DNA from: Chitinophaga filiformis
GTDB lineage: Bacteria > Bacteroidota > Bacteroidia > Chitinophagales > Chitinophagaceae
DNA length: 64,000 nucleotides
Direction: 5' to 3'
NCBI RefSeq assembly: GCF_900102545.1
Contig: NZ_FNBN01000003.1
Coordinates: forward strand, 983,461-1,047,460
A program made the translations under genes and the position numbers. Below, piece after piece: positions 28,309 through 35,356 of the stretch (positions are counted from its first letter, which is position 1; each line of letters begins with the position of its first letter). The notes beneath the pieces are model-generated. The model was not told the DNA's origin. It saw nothing but the letters and a program-made list of their open reading frames with translations, and made no database searches.

Positions 28309-30015
28309 CTAGAAAATATCCGCCAGCACTGCTGTTTCAAATTCACAGAATACGGCATTGCCCGTAAAGTTATAGGCAGCCAATGCTGTCAGTGAGTCTC
28401 CATTTTGACTTCCTTTAAGGACTGCATTGAATGCTGGTGCAAAACTGTCTATCCGATAGAAGTTGATTACCTTGAATGGCTGGTTGTTTTTAGACCACCA
28501 TTTGAACTTGAGGATGGTGTCGCCGGACGCAATTGCTGCATTACCTATTTTCAGGTAGAATTTGAGTGTATTGCCTATCCTGTGTACTCTAAGGTCTTGT
28601 ACGAAGGAAGGTATCACATCAAGGTACTTGCCCGCCCATTCAATATTGTTCTTTGAATTTTCATATACTACTCCTGTACTGTTACTGCTATAGAATAACA
28701 TAGGCTCCACATTACAGGTATACTGAAGGTCTCTGATAAAAACATCCCTGCAGTATAGCAGCTGGTTAGGCCGTTCATCTACGCCAACAGGATAAATGAA
28801 ATCTGCATTGTTATTACTGATGCTTACCTTGTCGCAGGATTGAAGAAGAATATTACCTTCCAGGAAGTTATTCTCAATGGCAATATCGCGGAAGGTGCCG
28901 TATAGCGGCGATCCCAGTAAGCGGATAGCGGAATTATATAAAGTGCCGGTACCAAAGGAAGGCGTAGGGAACTGGCCTTGATCAGAATAGGAATTTACGA
29001 TGCGGATCCTTTCCCAGGGTCTCCAGGTACTTTCATTATCTGTATTTTTGGAATAGTCCCAGAACTGTATACCACAGATCGCGTTTTTAAAAGCCCTGAC
29101 ATTATCCATTAAAAGGTCAACGATATTCGTGCCATTAGAATAGCCTTCCCAGTCAACGCCATTTCCATATAAATTACCGTTTACTCTATCGCCTTTGGAA
29201 CCATGATTATCCGGTTTCCCGGTAGCCAATGCGGTATCCAGCCCATTAAAAGAGAGTTCGACATTTTTCAGCTCAACGGCTTTCATACAATCTCCGCTGA
29301 TGCCATGCCTTCTATTCCAGCTAAAGCGGGAATCCTCAATTTTAATGTACTCGAACAAGTATGTATCGAGAGATTGAATAGCTTGTCCTGAAAAGAACTC
29401 AATGCCGTCAGTAGCACAATATTCAATTTCCACATTCCGGAAGGTCAGGTGTTTACATGCTCCCAGGCATCTGATACCATGACGACCACCATCCTCAGCG
29501 GCAGCGTTTATATTAACATGGTTGTCACGATTACCGTTTATATAAATGTTTTCAAACAGAATATTTTGTTTTTCACTGTCCAATCCATCTACTGTTAGAA
29601 CGGAACTGAAATCAGTGCCTGATCCTGCATGCTGGAACCTGAAATTCCTGATTGTGGTATTACTTTGTACCAAAAGGGATAAAGACACCAGGTATGTTCT
29701 GCCTTCGCCGTCGAGGATGCGACCTTGTGCTGTTTTTACCGCTTTGAGCAGGCTATTGCTGTCGTCAGTAGTCCCGTCGCCTTTGGCGCCAAACCATACT
29801 GCGCTTAAAGGGCTGTTATAGAGCCGTTTCCATCTTCCGGTAGCTGAGTTCTGTGATTTAAAAATGGTGCCACCATCTTCCTGGGCACTGGATGCTGCAT
29901 CCCAGTAGAAGTCACCTCCGCCGCCATCGCCGATATTATTGTAACCTAAGACATGTATTTTTTCATTAGCTACAATGGGGGTTGTAACTAGCTCTGATAT
30001 TAACGCTAAAGCCAT
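28309..30015 (-). CDS. Right-handed beta-helix protein, pectate-lyase/tailspike-like, without signal peptide
   Basis: A 568-residue protein. The opening GYNNIGDGGGGDFYWD, then GRWKRLY and WFGAKGDGTTDDSNSLLKA, is the pattern of GH28-related/pectate_lyase_3 proteins and phage tailspike-like domains. Repeats of short turns (for example NILFENIYINGN, HLTFRNVEIEYC) give a parallel beta-helix to about residue 450, followed by a beta-sandwich C-terminal domain. There is no signal peptide, lipobox or T9SS tail, so how it would leave the cell is unclear. The gene is monocistronic, and a long palindrome lies 26 bases before its start. Polysaccharide lyase or hydrolase activity is possible but not proved. 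Confidence 0.75.
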   Translation of the reverse strand: MALALISELVTTPIVANEKIHVLGYNNIGDGGGGDFYWDAASSAQEDGGTIFKSQNSATGRWKRLYNSPLSAVWFGAKGDGTTDDSNSLLKAVKTAQGRILDGEGRTYLVSLSLLVQSNTTIRNFRFQHAGSGTDFSSVLTVDGLDSEKQNILFENIYINGNRDNHVNINAAAEDGGRHGIRCLGACKHLTFRNVEIEYCATDGIEFFSGQAIQSLDTYLFEYIKIEDSRFSWNRRHGISGDCMKAVELKNVELSFNGLDTALATGKPDNHGSKGDRVNGNLYGNGVDWEGYSNGTNIVDLLMDNVRAFKNAICGIQFWDYSKNTDNESTWRPWERIRIVNSYSDQGQFPTPSFGTGTLYNSAIRLLGSPLYGTFRDIAIENNFLEGNILLQSCDKVSISNNNADFIYPVGVDERPNQLLYCRDVFIRDLQYTCNVEPMLFYSSNSTGVVYENSKNNIEWAGKYLDVIPSFVQDLRVHRIGNTLKFYLKIGNAAIASGDTILKFKWWSKNNQPFKVINFYRIDSFAPAFNAVLKGSQNGDSLTALAAYNFTGNAVFCEFETAVLADIF

Positions 30016-30040
30016 GATTTGATGATTTTTTTAGGGTTAC

Positions 30041-30066
30041 TACAATAATTGACGTCAATTATAGTA
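30041..30066. promoter_or_regulatory. 18-bp perfect palindrome before the beta-helix gene (putative operator)
   Basis: ATAATTGACGTCAATTAT (30045-30062) is fully self-complementary. Adding one mismatched pair, TAC (30041-30043) and GTA (30064-30066) extend it to 26 bases. It is centred about 40 bases before the ATG of the minus-strand gene, a normal position for an operator. No T-run follows, so it is not a terminator. The binding protein is unknown. Confidence 0.6.
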
Positions 30067-30171
30067 AGACTCAAAAATAGGTTCTTACCGCGCAGTGAAA
30101 GTGCGTAATAAAAAACAGGGGGAGCTGTTTGTATGGAGTGGTGGGTATGTGAGTAAGATTGTTATTTTACA

Positions 30172-31266
30172 CTAGTCCTTTTGGAAAGCAGGTTTTAAAG
30201 ATGCGCTTTCCATTTGGGCACAATATATTGCCAGCTTTTCCGCAAGATCCTGCATGCTTTGTAATAAATCAGTATGCATTTCTTCCGGCACCGGAGATTG
30301 CCCGTTATTCAAAAAACGGCACGCAAAGAAACAGGAGTGTTCGTTTAGTTTATTAAATACAAATTCGTAGACCAGAGAAAGACCCATGTCTGGAATGCTA
30401 CAGCTTTCTGCATAGAAGACCTGCTCGTCAGATATCGTCATCCGCAGAGGAGATATAATCGCCTGATAGTTATCAAATGTGCAGTAATGAATGCTTCCGA
30501 TAAACACCGCAGGTATATCCTGCTCTACTTTGCGTAGTCCCGGCACCCATTCAGCCCGGCCCGGGATATTCATCACTACCATATACACATCACGATAGTT
30601 CGCTGGTATTGGTTTTTCCACGTAACAGGTGCCATCAACGCAATAATCGTTTTTCAATGCAGGGAGTTCAGGTACTCTTTCCCTTGCTTTGTTAAGCAAG
30701 GCGAAACGATAATTCACTGTACCAATAGAGGGATAATCTTCTGATGAACTAACCCATTCCAGTTCGTCCCGTACAGGTGCGTCGGTCACATCGTCAAAAA
30801 GCTTTTCTGTGATCAGGAGGTACTCGTTGCTGTCAATACTGTTTTTCAGTAAACGATGGGCGATGATCATTTCAGGACCAGACTGCTTTACAAAACGTCC
30901 GACCGTTATTTCTGCAACAGGGCCATGATGTACTACAAACTTCAATGTGAGATTGGTAATCGCCTGGCAGGCTCCACAAGGGCAAACCATGTGTTGCTGC
31001 ATCCATTTGCGCTGGTAGTGAAAAGCGTTGAAGATGTTCATGCAGGTATTCAATATTTCTTCCCGGGAAGGTGCGGATCCTTTCCTGACCAGCAGAACGG
31101 CATCGCCTTCAATCTCCACTACTTCATATTCATCACCGATAGCTTTGATCATAGCATCAATAAGCATATTAATGGCGAGTGTGCTATGGTTGAGTTCAGT
31201 GGTTGTCATGAACTCAGTGAACCCGCTGATATCCGGGATCAGGATCGTTGCGTTGGTTGTTGCCAT
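30172..31266 (-). CDS. DUF2652 protein: class III nucleotide cyclase-like domain with a C-terminal SRPBCC-like domain
   Basis: About 364 residues from the ATG at 31266 (MATTNATILIPDISG); the longer frame adds a poorly supported 23 codons. The N-terminal domain resembles class III adenylate/guanylate cyclases: the two metal-binding aspartates are in LIPDISGFT and EIEGDAVLL, and GPVAEITVGRF with IAHRLL aligns with the later catalytic region. The asparagine normally in the 'N.AaRL' motif is not evident, so activity may be lost or changed. A CPCGAC motif near residue 110 could bind metal. The C-terminal half (about 215-350) looks like a START/SRPBCC-type domain. It faces away from hxsA. Whether it makes a cyclic nucleotide is unknown. 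Confidence 0.78.
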   Translation of the reverse strand: MATTNATILIPDISGFTEFMTTTELNHSTLAINMLIDAMIKAIGDEYEVVEIEGDAVLLVRKGSAPSREEILNTCMNIFNAFHYQRKWMQQHMVCPCGACQAITNLTLKFVVHHGPVAEITVGRFVKQSGPEMIIAHRLLKNSIDSNEYLLITEKLFDDVTDAPVRDELEWVSSSEDYPSIGTVNYRFALLNKARERVPELPALKNDYCVDGTCYVEKPIPANYRDVYMVVMNIPGRAEWVPGLRKVEQDIPAVFIGSIHYCTFDNYQAIISPLRMTISDEQVFYAESCSIPDMGLSLVYEFVFNKLNEHSCFFACRFLNNGQSPVPEEMHTDLLQSMQDLAEKLAIYCAQMESASLKPAFQKD

Positions 31267-31402
31267 AGTTCGGGGTATATGTATTGTAAAGTTACGGAAG
31301 ATTGGGGTTATAGAGAGCATAAGTCTGATTGACAAAAAAACGACTATGTTAATTCTCTATATATCCAGAGATTTAATATCAAAATACCATGAACACGGCG
31401 CT

Positions 31403-31420
31403 TGCTGTATTTGTACAGCA
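31403..31420. promoter_or_regulatory. Short dyad TGCTGTA-TTTG-TACAGCA
   Basis: Two 7-bp arms surround a 4-base centre, in the region between the DUF2652 gene and hxsA. It could be an operator for either promoter. It is short enough to be chance. Confidence 0.3.
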
Positions 31421-31480
31421 TTTTACTTATCCCATTAAAATACCGGAAAAATCCCCGGAGAAACCTCAGACAGAGAGTTG

Positions 31481-31488
31481 TATTTTTG
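31481..31488 (+). promoter_or_regulatory. Candidate -7 element for the hxs operon
   Basis: TATTTTTG fits TAnnTTTG and lies about 80 bases before the hxsA start. No -33 TTG is seen at the expected distance, so support is weak. Confidence 0.22.
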
Positions 31489-31516
31489 GTTGTCACAATT
31501 CAATAGCAAGTACTCC

Positions 31517-31537
31517 TCTCATGATAAAGCCATGAGA
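31517..31537 (+). promoter_or_regulatory. Dyad TCTCATG-N7-CATGAGA before hxsA
   Basis: Two perfect 7-bp arms with a 7-base spacer end 29 bases before the hxsA ATG. It could form a hairpin in the leader or bind a regulator; no T-run follows. Confidence 0.35.
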
Positions 31538-31566
31538 AACCTTATTAATAAACCAAATACCCCCAC

Positions 31567-32244
31567 ATGAACGATTCAAAATTTGGATTCCAATCCCTCC
31601 TTAGAAAAAGCCTCGCTGTGATTACAGCTGCCTTTGGCACATTAAGCGCTAATAGTGCCCCGGCCTCAATTATCAGTTATGAGCCAGATCATGGTACCGA
31701 TAGTCATTCGGAAGAAGCGCATAGAAATGTGCTGAAACCTAAACTGGTGCTAAAGTTGAATATGGCGAATCCGGAGAATAGCCTGGTGCTGATGCATCGT
31801 TCGCATAGTTCTCACAGATCTCATTCTTCTCATAGTTCCCATTATTCTTCTTCTTACAGCTCTGGCAGCAGGAGTTCATCTTCTTATTATGATAATACCA
31901 GCTCCCCAGCTTATTCTTCCGGTTCTGGCAGTTCATCAACAAAAACCAGGAGCAGTGTTAAACATAATAAATCCAATCATTCGACTTCAAACAGCGCTGT
32001 GCAGTATATGGATGTAGATCTGACAGGTACAACTTCAGAATATCGCACATTAAAGCTGGGCAGCAGGGGAGAGGATGTAACCCGATTACAGCGTCTGCTG
32101 GTTGATTATATCGCTTCAGGTGATGATGAAGGATACTTCGGAGATGAGACTAAAGCAGGCGTTATCAGTTTTCAGAAGGCATATCATCTGAAACCAGATG
32201 GCGTTGTCGGACCTAAAACATGGAAGGCAATCTTAAAGAAATAA
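31567..32244 (+). CDS. hxsA: His-Xaa-Ser repeat protein HxsA (putative substrate of radical SAM maturases)
   Basis: A 225-residue protein. The N-terminus has a basic-hydrophobic stretch (LLRKSLAVITAAFGTLSANS) that may be a signal peptide. From His77 to Ser94 there are six tandem His-Xaa-Ser units (HRS HSS HRS HSS HSS HYS; bases 31795-31848), followed by a Ser/Tyr/Gly-rich linker to about 145. Residues about 155-222 form a PG_binding_1 domain (LKLGSRGEDVTRLQRLL, GYFGDETKAGVISFQ, PDGVVGPKTW). The repeats are the name-giving feature of the His-Xaa-Ser system and the likely modification target; the PG-binding domain suggests attachment at the cell wall. hxsD begins 3 bases after the stop codon. 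Confidence 0.9.
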   Translation: MNDSKFGFQSLLRKSLAVITAAFGTLSANSAPASIISYEPDHGTDSHSEEAHRNVLKPKLVLKLNMANPENSLVLMHRSHSSHRSHSSHSSHYSSSYSSGSRSSSSYYDNTSSPAYSSGSGSSSTKTRSSVKHNKSNHSTSNSAVQYMDVDLTGTTSEYRTLKLGSRGEDVTRLQRLLVDYIASGDDEGYFGDETKAGVISFQKAYHLKPDGVVGPKTWKAILKK

Positions 32245-32247
32245 AGT

Positions 32248-32616
32248 ATGGAATATCAACTGGTAAGTGATATACTAAAAATCACTGTGAATGCTAAGCT
32301 CTATTCCGAGGCAGTCTTATTCAAGTGCTTCTACTGGTATGGTAATACCTTCGAAGTGGATATCAATAAAGTTGATGAAAGTCTCTTTCAGATCACATTG
32401 AAATATACAGTCCCTGGCGCAACTCCGGATTGGAACAACATAATCTCCCGCATTAAACGTGATCTGATTGACTTCCGGCTCAGGCAAATTGTTACGGAAG
32501 AAACCCGAACTGTCAGAGAATTGATTATCGCCAAGGCCTTCGCATATTATGAGGAAGATGAGGCTCCGGTATCGAGTATTACTGATCCCGTAGGATTTGA
32601 CCCTCAATGTATTTAG
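32248..32616 (+). CDS. hxsD: His-Xaa-Ser system protein HxsD
   Basis: A small 122-residue protein with no signal peptide. The segment DLIDFRLRQIVTEET matches the LLNDYxLRE signature that names the HxsD family. The N-terminal half is beta-rich, the middle helical. Its molecular role is unknown; by analogy with other radical SAM peptide systems it might be a precursor-recognition or scaffold protein, but this is inference. It sits between hxsA and hxsB: hxsA ends 3 bases before it and the hxsB ATG follows its stop codon by a single base, so translation is probably coupled. Confidence 0.87.
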   Translation: MEYQLVSDILKITVNAKLYSEAVLFKCFYWYGNTFEVDINKVDESLFQITLKYTVPGATPDWNNIISRIKRDLIDFRLRQIVTEETRTVRELIIAKAFAYYEEDEAPVSSITDPVGFDPQCI

Positions 32617-32617
32617 T

Positions 32618-34123
32618 ATGGAAACAACTATCAACACCCCGCGACAAACAAGGAAGTTTAAAGACCCCCAATACTATAAAACTATCTCTGCTGATTATTC
32701 TCTGCTCCCATTTCGTTTTCATCGTATGGCTGATAGCAGGGAGCTGTTGGTCAATGAACTGGGTGATTTTATCCTGGTTCCGGAAGGCACTGCAGCCCGC
32801 ATCATACAGAAAGAGATTAATGCTGAAAATCCCGAAGACCGGTCGTTATTCGAAGATCTGGTTGCAGGCTTCTTTATTTCTGAGAAGAGAATTCCCGATT
32901 TGCTGGAAGTGATGGCGACGCGCTACAGAACCAGAAAGTCTTTCCTGGACCATTTTACGTCCTTGCATATTTTTGTTATCAGCCTTCGCTGCGAACATAC
33001 CTGCCATTACTGCCAGGTGTCCAGAGTTACGAGTGATAAAGATACTTTTGACATGAGCCGATATCATATCGATGCAGGAATCGATATGATGATGCAATCG
33101 CCGAATCCACACGTTACGATGGAGTTCCAGGGAGGCGAGGCGCTATTGGCTTTCGAAAGTATCGTTTATGCAGTTGAGCGGACTAAAGCAGCATCTGCAA
33201 AGCATAACAAGCAGGTAACTTATGTGATCTGTACGAATCTTGCCCCATTGACGGATGAGATGCTTCAATACTGCAAGGAAAATAATATCCTGATCTCTAC
33301 GTCGCTGGATGGTCCGGCTTTCATTCATAATAAAAACAGACATAAGCCTAATGCCAGTAGTTATGACTTTGCAGTGGAAGGTATCCGTAGATGCAGGGAA
33401 GTACTGGGAGAAGATAATGTTTCTGCTTTGACTACCACCACGAATTTATCCCTGGAGCATCCCCTGGAAATCGTAGATGAGTACGTGCGTCTCGGTTTTT
33501 GTAATGTATTTCTCCGGCCAATTAACCCTTATGGTTTCGCTACCCGTAGTGATCGAAAGAATAAGTATGAAACAAGCCGTTTCCTCGAGTATTATAAAAC
33601 CGCTCTCGATAGGGTAATAGCGCACAACCTGGATGGATATTTTCTTCGTGAGGATTATGCTACTATCATTCTCCGGAAGATGCTTACGCCATTCCCTGTT
33701 GGCTATGTTGATCTGCAATCGCCGGCAGGACTGATCAATAATGTGATCGTTTTTAATTACGATGGCGCTATCTATGCTTCCGATGAAGCAAGAATGCTGG
33801 CGGAAATGCAGGATTATACTTTTCGTTTGGGACAACTTGGAAGATCTACCTACAACGAGATTTTTTATGGCGGGCAAGCACAGGAAATCAGTCAGGCGAT
33901 GACGAATGAATCGCTTCCGGGTTGTTCAGAATGCGCTTTTCAACCCTATTGCGGCGCTGATCCGGTCTTTAATCATGCTACCCAGGAAGATATCTATGGT
34001 TATCGTCCTACAAGCGCATTCTGTCAGCGTAATATGTGGATTATTGAGCATCTGATAACGCTGATGACGAATGATCCGCGAATTGAAAAAATATTTAGAA
34101 GCTGGATAACAGGTAAAAGCTGA
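32618..34123 (+). CDS. hxsB: His-Xaa-Ser system radical SAM maturase HxsB
   Basis: About 501 residues from the ATG at 32618; the longer frame needs a TTG inside hxsD. The radical SAM [4Fe-4S] motif is CEHTCHYC (C125, C129, C132; 32990-33013). A further SAM-contacting segment is EFQGGEALL, and DGPAF is typical of SPASM-type maturases. The C-terminal cysteines (LPGCSECAFQPYCGADP, then SAFC) indicate auxiliary iron-sulfur clusters, as in other peptide-modifying radical SAM enzymes. It probably modifies the repeat region of HxsA; the chemistry is unknown. The stop codon overlaps the hxsC start (TGATG). Confidence 0.93.
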   Translation: METTINTPRQTRKFKDPQYYKTISADYSLLPFRFHRMADSRELLVNELGDFILVPEGTAARIIQKEINAENPEDRSLFEDLVAGFFISEKRIPDLLEVMATRYRTRKSFLDHFTSLHIFVISLRCEHTCHYCQVSRVTSDKDTFDMSRYHIDAGIDMMMQSPNPHVTMEFQGGEALLAFESIVYAVERTKAASAKHNKQVTYVICTNLAPLTDEMLQYCKENNILISTSLDGPAFIHNKNRHKPNASSYDFAVEGIRRCREVLGEDNVSALTTTTNLSLEHPLEIVDEYVRLGFCNVFLRPINPYGFATRSDRKNKYETSRFLEYYKTALDRVIAHNLDGYFLREDYATIILRKMLTPFPVGYVDLQSPAGLINNVIVFNYDGAIYASDEARMLAEMQDYTFRLGQLGRSTYNEIFYGGQAQEISQAMTNESLPGCSECAFQPYCGADPVFNHATQEDIYGYRPTSAFCQRNMWIIEHLITLMTNDPRIEKIFRSWITGKS

Positions 34124-35238
34124 TGTTACTAAAAACAAAAGGTATTGCACGTGGAATTACCACACCTATTGTCGGACGGGTGTCTTTTACCGGTGCAGAG
34201 AATGCTGAGGTCCTTATATGTGATACGCCTCCTCCGACGCTTATTCACTCTTATAAAGCGGTGCTGTCAACGTATGACGGTCCCTCAGAAATACCGGGCG
34301 TCTTTTCGATCCCGGACTTTAGTCATCTAAGTGAAGGTGATATTGTTGTCATTCACTCAGATGGCGTGGTCAGTACTCAATACCGGGTGAACTCCGTTCA
34401 CAACTTCCTGCTTTTCACAGAGAGGTGTAACAGCAACTGTATTATGTGCTCGCAACCACCCAGAGACAGGGACGATACTGATTATTTTTATAACCTCTAT
34501 CGCCAGACTATCCCCTTGATACCCAAGGATTGTATCGAGCTGGGTATCACCGGAGGAGAGCCAACGCTGCTGGGAGACCGGTTCTTTAAACTATTAGCGT
34601 GTATTAAAGCATCATTGCCCGATACTGAAGTACATTGTCTTACCAATGGCCGCTCTTTCGCCTGGCCTGGTCTTGCCAATAAACTGGGAAAGATGGATTT
34701 CAACAGGCTGATGCTGGGCATACCCCTGTATTCTGACTATGCTCCCCAGCATGATTATATTGTGCAGGCAAAAGATGCATTCTATCAAACAGTGAAGGGT
34801 TTGTACCACCTGGCGAGGAATAATGTACGGGTAGAATTGAGGATAGTACTTCATCAACAAACCATTCCCCGGCTTAGGCAACTATCCAGATTCATTTATA
34901 AGAATCTGCCCTTTGCTGCACATGTGACGTTTATGGGACTGGAGCATCAGGGTTATACGCCACATAATATCCAGCGCCTCTGGATAGATCCGCTTGATTA
35001 TGGCGAAGAATTAACTGATGCGGTTACTTATCTGGGAGATATGGGAATGAATGTTTCTATTTATAATTCTCAGCTTTGTGTGTTACCTCGGGAACTATGG
35101 CAGTATGCCAGGAAATCCATATCAGACTGGAAGAATGTTTATCATGAGGAATGTGTGAAATGTTCTGTAAAGAATGAGTGTGGAGGGTTCTTTGCGTCGG
35201 GAGTACAAAGACACAGCAGAGGTCTGAGTGCGGTGTGA
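34123..35238 (+). CDS. hxsC: His-Xaa-Ser system radical SAM maturase HxsC
   Basis: A 371-residue radical SAM protein. The motif CNSNCIMC (C102, C106, C109) starts at 34426, and GITGGEPTLLG is the SAM-binding 'GGE' segment. The C-terminus has a cysteine cluster (EECVKCSVKNECGGFF), probably an auxiliary cluster site. The first 95 residues form a beta-rich domain of unknown role, perhaps for substrate binding. It overlaps hxsB by one base and closes the operon. It likely works with HxsB on HxsA, in sequence or as a complex (inference). Confidence 0.93.
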   Translation: MLLKTKGIARGITTPIVGRVSFTGAENAEVLICDTPPPTLIHSYKAVLSTYDGPSEIPGVFSIPDFSHLSEGDIVVIHSDGVVSTQYRVNSVHNFLLFTERCNSNCIMCSQPPRDRDDTDYFYNLYRQTIPLIPKDCIELGITGGEPTLLGDRFFKLLACIKASLPDTEVHCLTNGRSFAWPGLANKLGKMDFNRLMLGIPLYSDYAPQHDYIVQAKDAFYQTVKGLYHLARNNVRVELRIVLHQQTIPRLRQLSRFIYKNLPFAAHVTFMGLEHQGYTPHNIQRLWIDPLDYGEELTDAVTYLGDMGMNVSIYNSQLCVLPRELWQYARKSISDWKNVYHEECVKCSVKNECGGFFASGVQRHSRGLSAV

Positions 35239-35267
35239 TCTCCCGAAATCTGAAACCTGCCAGAAAC

Positions 35268-35315
35268 TGAGAGGCCCAAAACGGGCGAGCGTTGCCTCCT
35301 GCTTTGGGCCTCTCA
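35268..35315. repeat. 13-bp inverted repeat between hxsC and PUL A (possible terminator)
   Basis: TGAGAGGCCCAAA (35268-35280) and its exact complement (35303-35315) surround a 22-base loop, 30 bases after the hxsC stop codon and before the convergent fucosidase gene. There is no strong T-run, but the GC-rich arms would form a stable hairpin in both transcripts. Confidence 0.55.
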
Positions 35316-35356
35316 GGCATGATTGTGATAAGATACTTTCTCTATGGCTATAACCC

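Larger units (their letters stand above)
31267..31566. other. Divergent intergenic region between the DUF2652 gene and hxsA
   Basis: This 300-base region has no convincing gene and must hold the promoters of both neighbours. It contains two short dyads, listed separately. I see no clear promoter on the minus strand. Confidence 0.5.

Noticed and set aside
31795..31930. Short repeated DNA pattern of His and Ser codons, at first sight a low-complexity or CRISPR-like repeat
   Set aside because: The pattern is codon repeats within hxsA; there are no unique spacers of constant length.
32597..32617. TTG start that would extend HxsB by seven residues into hxsD
   Set aside because: The ATG at 32618 directly after the hxsD stop codon fits the compact operon better.
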